From positions 9,915,786-9,979,785 of the forward strand of contig QCXZ01000041.1 in assembly GCA_025024175.1 (NCBI GenBank): a stretch of DNA of 64,000 nt, in the 5' to 3' direction. The position numbers were made by a program, and so were the translations under genes. This document shows positions 54,396 to 64,000 of this stretch, piece after piece (within the stretch, counting starts at the first letter, position 1; each line of letters opens with the position of its first letter). A model generated the notes under the pieces. It made no database searches, was not told the DNA's origin, and saw only the letters and a list, made by a program, of their open reading frames with translations. Origin of the DNA: Rhyzopertha dominica. Taxonomy: Eukaryota > Arthropoda > Insecta > Coleoptera > Bostrichidae.

Positions 54396-55190
54396 TTTTT
54401 AACTATCGCATTTGAATTAGCCAATTTACCAACTGCAAGTTCTCATTCGCAACATTTTGAGGCTCCATTTAGTTGGAAAGGTTTATTACTGATATAAGAT
54501 AGCGGTGAGATAGACCTAATTAAAACTTATTACCCAAACTGAGACTGCAGTTATTATGCCATACTTTCACAAACCCTTTTATATTTGCTTTCAACAGATA
54601 AATTGCCACTTTTCTGAGGAATTCAATTAAACTAGATCGAACTCTCTGTTTGGATAGACCGCGGCTGATTTTCGAATAAGGTCGACGTTTCGCCAGCTCT
54701 TGTAAGGAATATCATTAGGACAGGAATATGGTGCAAATCTAACGCCAGAAACACGACTGAGCTTAATCGGATCCTAAGGAGAAAAGAGAATGAAAACGAT
54801 AGAGTAACGTTGTACTTGGCGTTACGAGAGGGGTGGGGATGTTTGGACGCTAGAGGGGGGAGAAAGTAAAAGGGGATATTTGAATGATTGGGTACTAAAT
54901 AATATAGAGGTGGTAACCATCTTCACGGTTCCGATTATTTGGAAGTTTGGAAATTTATATAGATCCTCGGAATTTTCGGATTTTATTAGGGTAAAGATGA
55001 CGACTAGTTGCGATTGTATCTCACGGTTATTATACCCGTTTTTGGTCACACTGATGCATAACGGTACAATTTACTTCGAATTTTGTCCAGTTGAACAAAT
55101 GTTCTAACCAAAGTAACCATATTAAAATTTGCCTTCAAGAAGTTCTCTTATTTGACTACGTATTAATACATTCTATACATGTACAACATG
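54396..55190. other. Mostly unrecognised; retroelement tail motif at 54670-54715 (minus)
   Basis: On the minus strand TGTCCTAATGATATTCCTTA then GAGCTGGCGAAACGTCGACC is the same tail type as at 12261 and 24802. No coding part was recognised on either side. Confidence 0.4.
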
Positions 55191-55229
55191 TACATGGAAC
55201 GCAAATGAAAGTGTGCGTTAAATTGATAC

Positions 55230-56100
55230 CCAGCTATCAGCACTAAATTATACTTTAGTTGGTTGTTTAGTGCTCCTTTAGTGCCAAGTTTAAAATTCAA
55301 CTCCCAATAGGAAAGGAAGTTTAGATGCTGGTGCCAGCTTCAGCCTTGTCATCCCACTGCCTGCACTGAAACTACACAAAAGTGATCTGTCTCATGCTGA
55401 AGTTTGGTACTCAGCAACCAATAACTAAAAAGCCATCACGGTTTAGGTTTTGTGCAAATTTCAGGCTTGTCATCCGACTACCAGCACTAAAGTTATAGTA
55501 AGCTGTCCGTCTAGTGCTAATTTAGTGCTGATGTTTGGAACTCAACAAGCAATTCGGAATAAAGTTACGACAGTTTAGATATTTGTGATATTCTCTGACT
55601 TGATATACAATACACCAAAGCTGTACACCAGTGGACTGTTTAGTGCAAAAGTTTGAGACTCCACGCTCAATTGGGAAAGCAGTTATGACGGTATCAAATT
55701 CTAATGCTTACGTCACACAAGTCACCCTATTTCTGGCTTAAGTGCACTGTTTAGTGCTCTTTTAGTGTTTTAAGTGCCAGAATTTAATACTCAGCTCCCA
55801 ACTTTGAGAACTAAAGTTATACCGAAGTTAAATATTTAGTACCCTTTAGTGCTGAAGTTTGGAACTCAGTAACCGATCCGCAAGGAAGTTATGACGGTTT
55901 AGATGTTGATGTCAATTTACCCAATTGCCACCACTAAAGTTATACTGAGGTGGACTCCTAAGTGCCGAAGTTTGAGACCCCGCGCTCAATTCTTACTGCC
56001 AGCTTTAACTGGACTGCTTAGGGCTGATTTAATGCCTTCTAGTGCCACAATTAAGACTCAGCGCTTGGAATCAGGAATGAAATTATAACTGCTTCTAAAA
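55230..56100. repeat. Degenerate tandem array, about 122-bp units
   Basis: A consensus-like unit CAGCACTAAAGTTATACT ... GGACTGTTTAGTGCT ... TTTAGTGCCAAGTTTG ... ACTCAGC..CCAAT ... AAGTTATGACGGTTTAGATG ... GGTGCCA..TTC recurs. Landmark positions near 55241, 55363, 55485, 55612, 55735 and 55935 give spacings of 122, 122, 127, 123 and 200 (one unit rearranged near 55810). Identity between units is modest by eye. It continues at 56690-57000. Confidence 0.75.
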
Positions 56101-56690
56101 TTGATGCCAACTTAAGGCTCCGTACTCAGCTACCCAGATGATACAACGCGATTTTGAATGATGTGTGTATAATTCATTTTTTTAAATAATGAAATCCCAA
56201 AAAGATGGACACCATTCGGCGTCACTGACTTCCTAAACAAACACAATCATTAAGCTAAAGAGTTGCCAAAGTAAAAAAGCTAAGTTCAAGCGTACGTTCG
56301 TTGGAGTAGTTAAGTACGGACCAAACACAAGAACCACATAGCTTAATCACAAAATATGTTCAAAATGTAGACCATTATTGTCCACACAAGCTTGTACTTG
56401 ACGGTTTGGAGATTCGCACTTGACCGTTTATCGGATATAACTGAACAGTGATCTAGTGCATTGGCCTATATCAACCTGTTATCACTTATAAATAGTGCCG
56501 CAAAAATATTAAATGATAAATTGCCAGGCGCCTGGATGTTTTTCATTACTCCATCGACGTACGTACCTTTTCGCGTACAAATTTAGTCTCTCTTAACATA
56601 CAAACCATCGTGAAAATAAAAAACTAGATCTGCCAATTTTCTTAAAATGTTATGAATTATTATGGGTTTTAGCACATACATCACTTTGGG
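56101..56690. other. DNA interrupting the tandem array
   Basis: About 0.55 kb without unit landmarks. It contains a transposase C-terminus on the minus strand (56347-56430), so it is probably an insertion of a degraded DNA transposon into the array. Confidence 0.45.
56347..56430 (-). pseudogene. Mariner-like transposase C-terminal tip
   Basis: The minus frame reads NRQVQACVDNNGLHFEHIL and stop. This is the typical last segment of mariner-like transposases with the helix-turn-helix type seen at 62763 (R...C....G.HFE.(L/I)). Only this tip is readable. Confidence 0.55.
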
Positions 56691-57000
56691 AGTCACGTAG
56701 TATACTTTAGTGCATAAATTCGAACTCAGCACCCAATCCGGGAAGAAGCTGACGGTTTAATAATACTTGGACTCTACTTTTAGCACTTCAGTGGACTGTT
56801 TAGTGCTCCTTCGGTGCTGTTTAATGCCAAACTCTGATAATCCGCGCCAACTCAAGAAAAATAAGTTATGGCTGTTTGAATGTTGGTGCCAATTTCGCAT
56901 TTGACACCTAACTGCCATTACAAACGTTATACTTGAGTGTACTGTTTAGGGCTCCATAAAAGTTGTTTAGTGCCGAAATATGGGAAACATTCTCAAACTT
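56690..57000. repeat. Second block of the about 122-bp tandem array
   Basis: ACTTTAGTGCATAAATTCGA, GTGGACTGTTTAGTGCTCCT, GGTGCTGTTTAATGCC, TTGGTGCCAATTTCGCATTT and TTAGTGCCGAAATATGGG occur in the array order, two to three units. It is continuous in orientation with 55230-56100. Confidence 0.7.
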
Positions 57001-57214
57001 CGGCACTAGCTCTGTATAAACTTAGCGCTAGATGTCGGATGCTGAAGCGTTGGTTGTATTTCGGACAGAAAGGTTGGTCGCTAGGCTTGCTATTGGCTAA
57101 AATAAAAAGAGAACGCATCATTATTATACTTTATTCGAATCTTGGGCCAATCATAATTGACCCAAAAAACACATTTCAATTACTGCTCAGAGTGTTTAAG
57201 CCTATTAACGGAGA

Positions 57215-57720
57215 AGATTAGCGAATCCCTCGAAGTGCGTCTGTCTCACCATCAGCCGCTAAAAATAGCAATCGCGCCCGCAATATCCAATCAGGAAACA
57301 GCCCACGCGGTCCAGCTTTGACAAAACGGTATTGCAGAAAGCACGCGCGCAGCCGGCCACAAGAAGAGATTTAAGCGAGATAAGGTAAATTGGATTTTTC
57401 ATTTAGATCGGAGTCGGCAAGCGCGTGCACTTACGCCAAAGGGGGAACGGCGTCGTAGGACGTCAACTAAATGAACTTTCTTATACTTCGCCGTAGAAAT
57501 TTCATTTGGGTCTGGCCGCTGTAAAAGTTACATAGCACCAAATTTGTCGGTGGAATTGTTTCGCGTGAGCCGAAGCTTTCCCCGGTCGCACAAGGAGGAA
57601 TCAAAGCGGAGTAGTTTGTGCTGGCCGCGTCCCGGNACGTCGCATAAACATAAATGTTCTTTATTGCCGCTTTTATGAACAGCCCTCCCCGGCCGAATTT
57701 AATTTAAAATGCCGCATGAA
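57215..57720. promoter_or_regulatory. GC-rich island with a MEF2-type site
   Basis: GC-rich block with GCTAAAAATAGC (57256-57267), a perfect palindromic match to the MEF2 consensus YTA(A/T)4TAR. It also has GAGATAAGG (GATA-type), CGCATAAACATAAATG and CTTTTATGAAC (TTTAT/CATAAA cores). One N at 57636. No coding domain. The motif suggests muscle or neural enhancer activity, by inference. Confidence 0.4.
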
Positions 57721-60460
57721 AATTGGACTCCTCTGACGTTAGTGAGTAAATGCCCCTTGTCCGGCAGCCAATTACTGAACTTGCACAAGCTGCTTCGAGA
57801 ACAAAGAGTGGAAATCATAACGTATATGGGAGGCCTTATTAATTTGCTTTGAAAGAAATGCCCACTTTGGATAACCTCCAAGGAGGCTTCTAACCAGTAT
57901 TTTCCATGATTTCTTATAGATATAAACTACTCTAGTATTTAAAAAGTGCAGTCCTTTTTTTTCCTTTCAGCTAGAATTATAGCGGTTTTGTTATTACATG
58001 GATTTGTTTACCAAAAGTGTGTGACGCCACAATGCATGAAATGGTTGCATACAGAACTCAACTTTAAATCGCATTACCTTTTGTCATAAATTAAGGTGGA
58101 CGTTGTATCAAACTGCAGTTCCATCGCCTGGTCATGTGAGAAAGCAAAACGTGGCGGCGTATCGTTTTTGATATAAAAAATAATAATAATAACATATCAG
58201 GCTACAAACTCAGGCTGCAATATGAAGTTGAACGAAAGATATCCTTCTATCAGGAACCTGACAGCATAGGAAGATAGAGAATGTTTACAAATTTGGTGCC
58301 AATATTATTGCTGAATTGCAAACAATATTTAATGAAGTGTGCTTCCACTCCAGAACCAAAATAATATTAAAGCTGTTGAGACGCCTTTAAATCACTTTTA
58401 TGTTCAATTTTAAAGCCTCTACTCACCTGCTGCGGAAGTTTGATTTTGTAGTTGCTAAGAATTCCAGAATAAATAAAATTACTTGTACAATTGCTTGATT
58501 TGAACAGCAACTGTTGGTGATATATTTTTCAAAATGGGATTTTAATATAATCCAGCTGCCAACACAATCATCGGAAGTCTGCATTTTGGGTAGACAGGCT
58601 TCTTTTGAATAAATCAAATTTATACCTGCTTAAAAAGATGTCTCTAAATCACGGCATGGTACAACCATGTTTCCTGATAAGTTTTTGTAAAGTTCATATT
58701 AATTAAAATAAATAATATAATTATTAGCATTCAGAGTTAAGAGATACACTGGAGTGCAGCATAAAGAAAATAATATAAGTTTTACACTTATTATTACCAG
58801 TGTCAAACTTGTTTGGACTTTATGTCGGAGCTATTATTCCTACATATTCGAAATGTACTTTATGCCCAATTTAATACAGTGTCTTCTATTTGTGTCAGCT
58901 TGTTCTCGGTTATATTTATTTTGTCGTATATTTCTATAGTTGAAGACATTGCAATGCCCGTGTAATTATTGTATTGCTTGAAGTATCGTGTAATGTAGAA
59001 GGTATGCTGCTTATATCATTTCCGATTTGGTATAAACAAACTTCCACTTCCCTCAGATGCCAATTTTAATCTCTGAAATGCTTGAAAATCTGGATTTCTT
59101 CCGAAAGTATACGCTGCCCTAACAAACAATTCCTATCAATTTCGTCAATACAGTGAGCTGACCATATTAATTCTTCCGTCTTTCGTAAAATTCGATTCAT
59201 ATTGGTTATAAAAGTGCACAAAATAGGAATGAACAACAAAATTGTTGTTTTGCCATTTTCATTACTTTTCTACTACATGGCGACTGTACTAATAAAACCT
59301 AAAAAGAATACGCGTTCGCACGTGCGAAAAAATACACCATTCTATTGAAAAGTTATCCAAGATACAACTTTCCGAAATTCAAAAATTAGCTGCAAAAATT
59401 TTCAATATCAAATTTTTTCCTTTGTTACGTTATAATGGAATTTTACAGTCTCTAATGAATGGCAAAAATGGGCATATCGTTAGCTTTGCGAGATATCCGT
59501 CATTTTTCCAGTAAATATGCTGTAAACGTCAGACTTTTAAAAATTTCAAGTAACACGAATACGGTTTACTCTAGGCAAAATGTATGCTTATCAGTGTCCT
59601 TTAATTTCACCAACCGCATATACAATTGAAAATTATAAGGTCTTAAACGTTTAAAAATATAAAACTCGTAATGAAGAAGTCACACGCTCTGTGTATGTCC
59701 GGCCTGTTCTTGACTCTATTAAAAAATTGTCGGGCAACTGTAGACCCATCAACTGGTTTAATAAATAATATTATTTCCATATCCTGTTCGCCAATGTAAC
59801 CCACAGGGGGTAACAAGATTGTTACGTCGAGTCATTAGTAAGAAACACAATTTATTTCTCAACTCAAAGACCTTGTACACATGATTCATAAATGTAATAA
59901 AATGAAAAGTTCGAGAATCATGTTATGGGTTTCATATGTCGCACTGAATAGTGTTTTCGTGTATAAATAAAATTTAGGATCGGTATTCGGTTTAACCTTT
60001 CATCTCTTATGTTGAAGAATTTGTACTTTTCTGTTGCATAACAAATTGCTTTGTATTTAACTCGTGGATGGAAGAAGCTGTAAATAAAATACAATAAACT
60101 GCTTCCCTTCCGAATTTTTTGTGTTAGAAGTAAACACAAATACGGTAACTGTCAAAGAGGAGATAAAGATAAAGCTAACTGATTACTACCTAACCTGTTA
60201 CTGGCAATACTATTGCAAGGGAAATAAAGGCAATTTACGGATTTTAAAAGATTAATATAGCAATGTTAGGTTATAAAATCAAAACTATGGAAATCAATCA
60301 AATAAAATTGTGAGTAGGCTGTATCTTTGATACACCTGTACTGTTAACTTGGACACGTCTGATGAATTAAAGAAAGGGGTATGAGTTAATGATCACATGG
60401 TAGGTATTGGTTCAATACTCTCAGACTAGATGGTGTAGACCCGTTTCTCCAGATCAGTAT
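57721..60460. other. Long unrecognised AT-rich interval
   Basis: No supported gene or element end. Recurrent words such as AAAAATTTTCAATATCAAAT (59394) resemble the AT-rich DNA at 14250-14500 but I cannot show a copy. Confidence 0.4.
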
Positions 60461-60462
60461 TT

Positions 60463-60569
60463 CTTGCAATGTTCTATTAAATATTTAATATTCATAATCA
60501 GTCACAATCCATTTACATTGAATAGACACACTTTTTATAAATTAAAAGATAGCGAACATTGCAAGAATT
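60463..60569. repeat. Spaced 14-bp inverted repeat
   Basis: TTCTTGCAATGTTC returns inverted as GAACATTGCAAGAA about 80 bp later. It may be a very small foldback element or coincidence. Confidence 0.4.
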
Positions 60570-61529
60570 GATAAAGCAAATAAAAGGTAATAACAAGGAA
60601 ATCCTTAACTTTAGTAAGTGGCAGTTGCAAACGGGTTTGCTTTACGCACTGGTTTTTGTCATTGCGAGGGTTATAGTTTATGTACGTCCTCATGGCGTAT
60701 ATAGCTTGTCTTATCGTTATTTATATAAATAAGGATAAAATAAACAGCCAAAGAACTGTCAATATTTTTAACTGAAGACTGCTCTGCAATCATCGCGATA
60801 TCCCAAACCGTAGATTGTTCGTACCGCGCGACACTACAGTTTAAGTATTAAATGCTTTCGTCTAGAGTTTCCCCATATCCTTTATGCTCTAGTTTATGTA
60901 TGAATGGCATAGAACATAGTATGCCATTTTCGTGTCTATCATGGAACTCTGACTCGGGATTCGTAGCGCAAAGATTTCCTTGCCAATTTTTTAAGCCACC
61001 GTGGTCATTAAGTCTCAACGACCGTTGAAATCAATAGCATTTTGCAACTCAACGTCCAGGGCGGGGAGTTGCCTTAACATAAATAACAGCATTTTGGACT
61101 TTGAAACGTTTAATAGGAGTCATGTTCAATGCAAAGTCCTACTCTTGACACACTGAAGACGTGGCTGCAGTAAATTGTCACCCTTGAGGATCCATTCGTC
61201 TGAATCTTCCAAAATATTCTATATTTTCGGAACGTCAAACATTCTACTTCCTCCAGTGATGAATTTTCCTGAATGTTTTAGATTTCTCGAAACGTTGATC
61301 TACAGTTTTTCCATTGCGAGACAGTTTCGGCAATGTGCCACACTAATCTAGCCTGTCAAATTTTCTAGAACGTTCCTTCTCGAAGCATCGATTTATTTTT
61401 TATTTTATTTTCCAGAATATTTTATTTCTTCTGAAGATCCTGGTGAGCAAAATAACCTCCGGTTAAATCCTTCCAATTACCGAGGTAGACATCTAAAGCT
61501 TTGTGTATAAAGAGTTCCGTTTTACCGCT
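60570..61529. other. Unrecognised DNA
   Basis: No supported gene. Slightly GC-richer around 60780-61080. Confidence 0.4.
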
Positions 61530-62055
61530 AATAATATCTACTGGCACCGCTAGATGGCATTTTTAAAGGTAGTACAGCACAAAATGGACCCCAAAACTGG
61601 AGGAACGTCAAAAATTCGCCGCGCCGCCAGGAGTCTGGACGCAGACAATCCCGTGGGCGCACACCCCGTGGTCTCGGTACCTCCAATTACATCCAATCGC
61701 TAATGTGCATACTTGAGCTCCCGGACTGCGTTACCCCCTGCGGCACCGATTTATTTCATTACGATACACCATGCGATGCTCTGTCATTATGCCGTAATTT
61801 ATTGCTAATTAATCGGCTGCTGACTGAGATCCGATTTATTCCAGCATCCCGAAAGCCGGTGGCGTTTTTAATTGTTTGTTTACCGGCGGGACGCCGAATC
61901 GTTCGACGTTGCGGCCGTTTGTTTCGAGATTCGGACGCCTCCAGTGGAATTGCGTGGGAATCGAAGCCGTGTTCGCGGCGTGTTCTGGTGCATTTTAATT
62001 TGGGGGCGTACATATTTCCTGAATTAAGGGCGTTTTTGCATATTGCCTGACGACT
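61530..62055. promoter_or_regulatory. GC-rich island, candidate regulatory element
   Basis: GC-rich block with TCCAATTACATCCAATCGCT, GCTAATTAATCGGC, TGCCGTAATTTATTGC and TTTTTAATTGTTTG, a dense set of TAAT/ATTA cores. Frames are open on both strands (115 codons plus at 61703-62050, 84 minus) but neither shows a domain, and overlapping open frames are expected in GC-rich DNA. A regulatory role is inferred; of the islands this one has the best motif density. Confidence 0.4.
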
Positions 62056-62580
62056 AATTTGCTGCAGATGTAGGTACTATGAGAACTGCAGAAGCAGATG
62101 GAAAAGCACTAGGAACATGTGGAGAAAAATTTTTGATGACAAGATTAAATTTAAATTCTTTGGTTTTCATGCTCCTCTGAAAACCATCGATGTCAGTAAG
62201 GGGCTGATTGATTATCTAAAACTTGTTCTACTATAAGACAAAGAGATGATGCTTCAAGTAACTAAAGGATGCCGGATTAAGTTGTACAAATAATCTCTTA
62301 TACTACAAGTTTGACCAATTGTGTTATTAGATGGTCGTCCTAATTTTAGATGTACTGTAATGACGGAGCTGTTCGCGGCAAGCATGAGAGGATACCGGAT
62401 TAAGATGTAGAAGAAAAAAATCATCTGTTGGACTCAAAAAAGCAGCCTATTTGTCTTAGGTACGCAATACAAATAGCCGTGCAACGTTTTGTCGTACATT
62501 GAAATCAATGAATATTAGTCCTCAGGATAATTCTGTAGTATCGGAACATTTAAATGATAAAAAAAATTAATAACCATTAT
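62056..62580. other. Unrecognised DNA
   Basis: AAGGATGCCGGATTAAGTTG (62266) and GAGGATACCGGATTAAGATG (62389) are similar words about 120 bp apart; otherwise nothing recognised. Confidence 0.4.
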
Positions 62581-62581
62581 A

Positions 62582-63810
62582 CAGGATGTTTCAGGAATAA
62601 TAATGACCCTGACGAAAACCCTGAAAAATGCAACCCAAAATACATTCTCATAACCAATGTGGATGTGGTTATTTTTCATAATGGTATTATTTTAAAAATA
62701 AATTCGGAATCCATGACGGCTACGCGCTATGGTTTCTGTCACTGTATTTATTAAAAGTCAAAATGTATTCAAATGATGGAAAAACAGGTATGATTTTGAT
62801 TTATGGTGAATGCAAGAAAAATGCTTCCGCTGCTGCCCGTTTATACAGACAACGTTTTCCAAATAGAAGAGCTCCTGCCGATACAATTTTCAAGAGACTT
62901 GAATTAACTTTAAGGACAAACTGGCCACCACTGAAAAAGTCATGCGAAATAACAGCAACAGGCCCTGACAATGAAATTAGAGTATTGGAAATGATTGACG
63001 AAAATCGTCATATTAGTCAAAGGGTAGTCTCAAGAGCAGCCGGTATTAGTCTGTCTTCAGTACACCGAATAATTAAAGGCAGTCAATTTCATCCATATCA
63101 CTTGCAATTGGTTCAGGCCTTAAAGGAGACAGATAATCCTAAAAGACTGGCTTTTTGTACTTTTTTTCGGGAACACCAAAATTTGAATGTGAGATTTTAT
63201 GACAACATTTGCTTCTCAGATGAAGCAAGATTTTCTAATAATGGTGAAGTTAACAAACATAACATGCATTATTATGCGCAAGAAAATCCACGTTGGATCC
63301 GAGAAGGACATCTTCAAACTATCTACTCGACGAATGTCTGGTGCGGAATATTGGGGAATCAAATTGTTGGGACTCATTTTTTTCGCGATAGTTTAAACGG
63401 CAATACTTATCTAAATGTTTTAAGAAACATTTTACCGGTACTTCCCCAAAATGTAAATTTACAAGTAAGACAAGATCTATGGTTCCAACGAGATGGGACA
63501 CCTGCGCCTTATCATAGAATAGTGCGAAATCATCTTGATTTCGTTTTGTCTAACCGATGGATAGGAAGAGGTTCAATTAATCCTTGGTCAGCGAGAAGCC
63601 CGAACCTTACTCCTTTGGATTTTTTCTGTGGGGAATGGTAAAAGAGCAAGTATACCAAACACCAATTGAAAGTGTAGAACATTTAGAAAATAAAATGCGT
63701 GTTGCATGTAGATCCATCACTCCAGAAATGTTAATGCATGTTAAAAGATCGTTTTGGGCACGAATTCAAGCTTGTGAAAACAGCGGAGGACGCCCATTTT
63801 GAGCATTTAG
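62582..63810 (+). mobile_element. DD41D mariner-like transposon, 5' end and gene
   Basis: The 5' inverted repeat CAGGATGTTTCAGGAATAAT (62582) follows TA and matches both ends of the split copy at 33887-41109. The transposase gene follows. The matching 3' inverted repeat was not found before 64000, so the element either extends beyond the window or has lost that end. Confidence 0.75.
62763..63801 (+). pseudogene. DD41D-type transposase, intact but for one frameshift
   Basis: About 345 residues. Residues 1-60: YGECKKNASAAARLYRQRFP, the N-terminal helix-turn-helix (DUF4817-like). Residues 70-120: second DNA-binding region with ISQRVVSRAAGISLSSVHRI. Catalytic blocks: CFSDEARF (first Asp), WFQRDGTPAP (second Asp) and NLTPLDFF (third Asp). 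Forty-one residues separate the second and third Asp, the DD41D spacing known from the rosa-type group of Tc1/mariner elements. A deletion of one T in the run at 63620-63625 shifts the frame after LDFF; the C-terminus (MVKEQVYQTPIESVEH ... ARIQACENSGGRPF) continues in the next frame to a stop at 63800. All three catalytic residues are kept. The RDG for the more common QDG and SPN for SPD are minor departures. If the lost T is a sequencing error, the gene could be functional. Confidence 0.85.
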
Positions 63811-64000
63811 TACATTAATGTTATTGAACAAACATTTTTCAAAAATAAAATTTGCTTTACAATACCGAATTTACTTAAAGCACATTAAAAAAGTAAAAAG
63901 TAATACGAGAACTCGTAAAGGTGTGAAAAAGGCGATGATAAAAAAGTGTTTTTGTTAAATTGTCGACGATCTGTCCAAATACCAAAAGGGCTTTTTGCGG
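63811..64000. other. AT-rich DNA to the window end
   Basis: No terminal repeat or gene recognised. Confidence 0.4.

Noticed and set aside
61703..62050. 115-codon plus frame and 84-codon minus frame as genes
   Set aside because: They overlap on opposite strands in a GC-rich island; neither has family features.
1..64000. CRISPR arrays, operons, prophage, bacterial genes
   Set aside because: No spaced identical short repeats and no Shine-Dalgarno-led gene rows; TE types and composition are eukaryotic.

Overview
The window looks like AT-rich, non-coding nuclear DNA of an arthropod, most likely an insect. It has no operons or ribosome binding sites, no intact host gene, isolated N bases typical of a draft assembly, and many remnants of animal transposable elements (TEs): THAP, mariner, DD41D, hAT, Helitron-like, LINE, Penelope-like and LTR elements. 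The order cannot be set from the sequence alone. The only hint of a host gene is one short exon-like segment (2812-2849) with good acceptor and donor sites, so the window may lie in a long intron or a gene-poor interval.

Layout. 0-9 kb: THAP fragment, LINE reverse transcriptase (RT) scrap, possible micro-exon, tRNA-derived SINE, hairpin repeat, internally deleted mariner with both ends, LINE scrap. 9-21 kb: Penelope-like GIY-YIG fragment, a decayed TE gene carrying a WSDNCTSQN motif, a split LINE C-terminus, a fold-back MITE, a hAT element with a perfect 8-bp target duplication, and a decayed mariner-like transposase. 21-33 kb: mostly unrecognised DNA with a LINE tail, a two-hairpin repeat with long target duplications and a Helitron-like element. 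33.9-41.1 kb: a nested stack in which a DD41D transposon is split by an LTR element (two 883-bp LTRs, one certain difference, 4-bp duplication ATTG) whose body is largely a dead LINE. 41-57 kb: microsatellites, a second two-hairpin repeat, related 0.5-kb repeats, hAT-like elements, a second copy of the WSDNCTSQN-type gene, a 0.38-kb fold-back MITE and a degenerate tandem array of about 122-bp units. 62.6-63.8 kb: a nearly intact DD41D transposase gene with one frameshift.

Between the repeats, about eleven visibly GC-richer islands of 0.25-1 kb stand out from the AT-rich background (near 4.8, 8.8, 12.8, 18.0, 24.2, 27.3, 31.0, 41.7, 48.0, 53 and 57.3 kb, and another near 61.6 kb). They lack convincing coding frames or repeat ends but are rich in ATTA and TTTAT-type cores; one has a perfect MEF2-type site. 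They are the best candidates for host function here, plausibly cis-regulatory elements, but this is inference.

The most unusual items are (1) the young LTR element carrying an old, inactive LINE, (2) the two-hairpin repeat family with 10-12-bp target duplications, (3) two remnants of one TE-encoded protein family that I cannot assign to a superfamily, and (4) the dispersed GC-rich islands.
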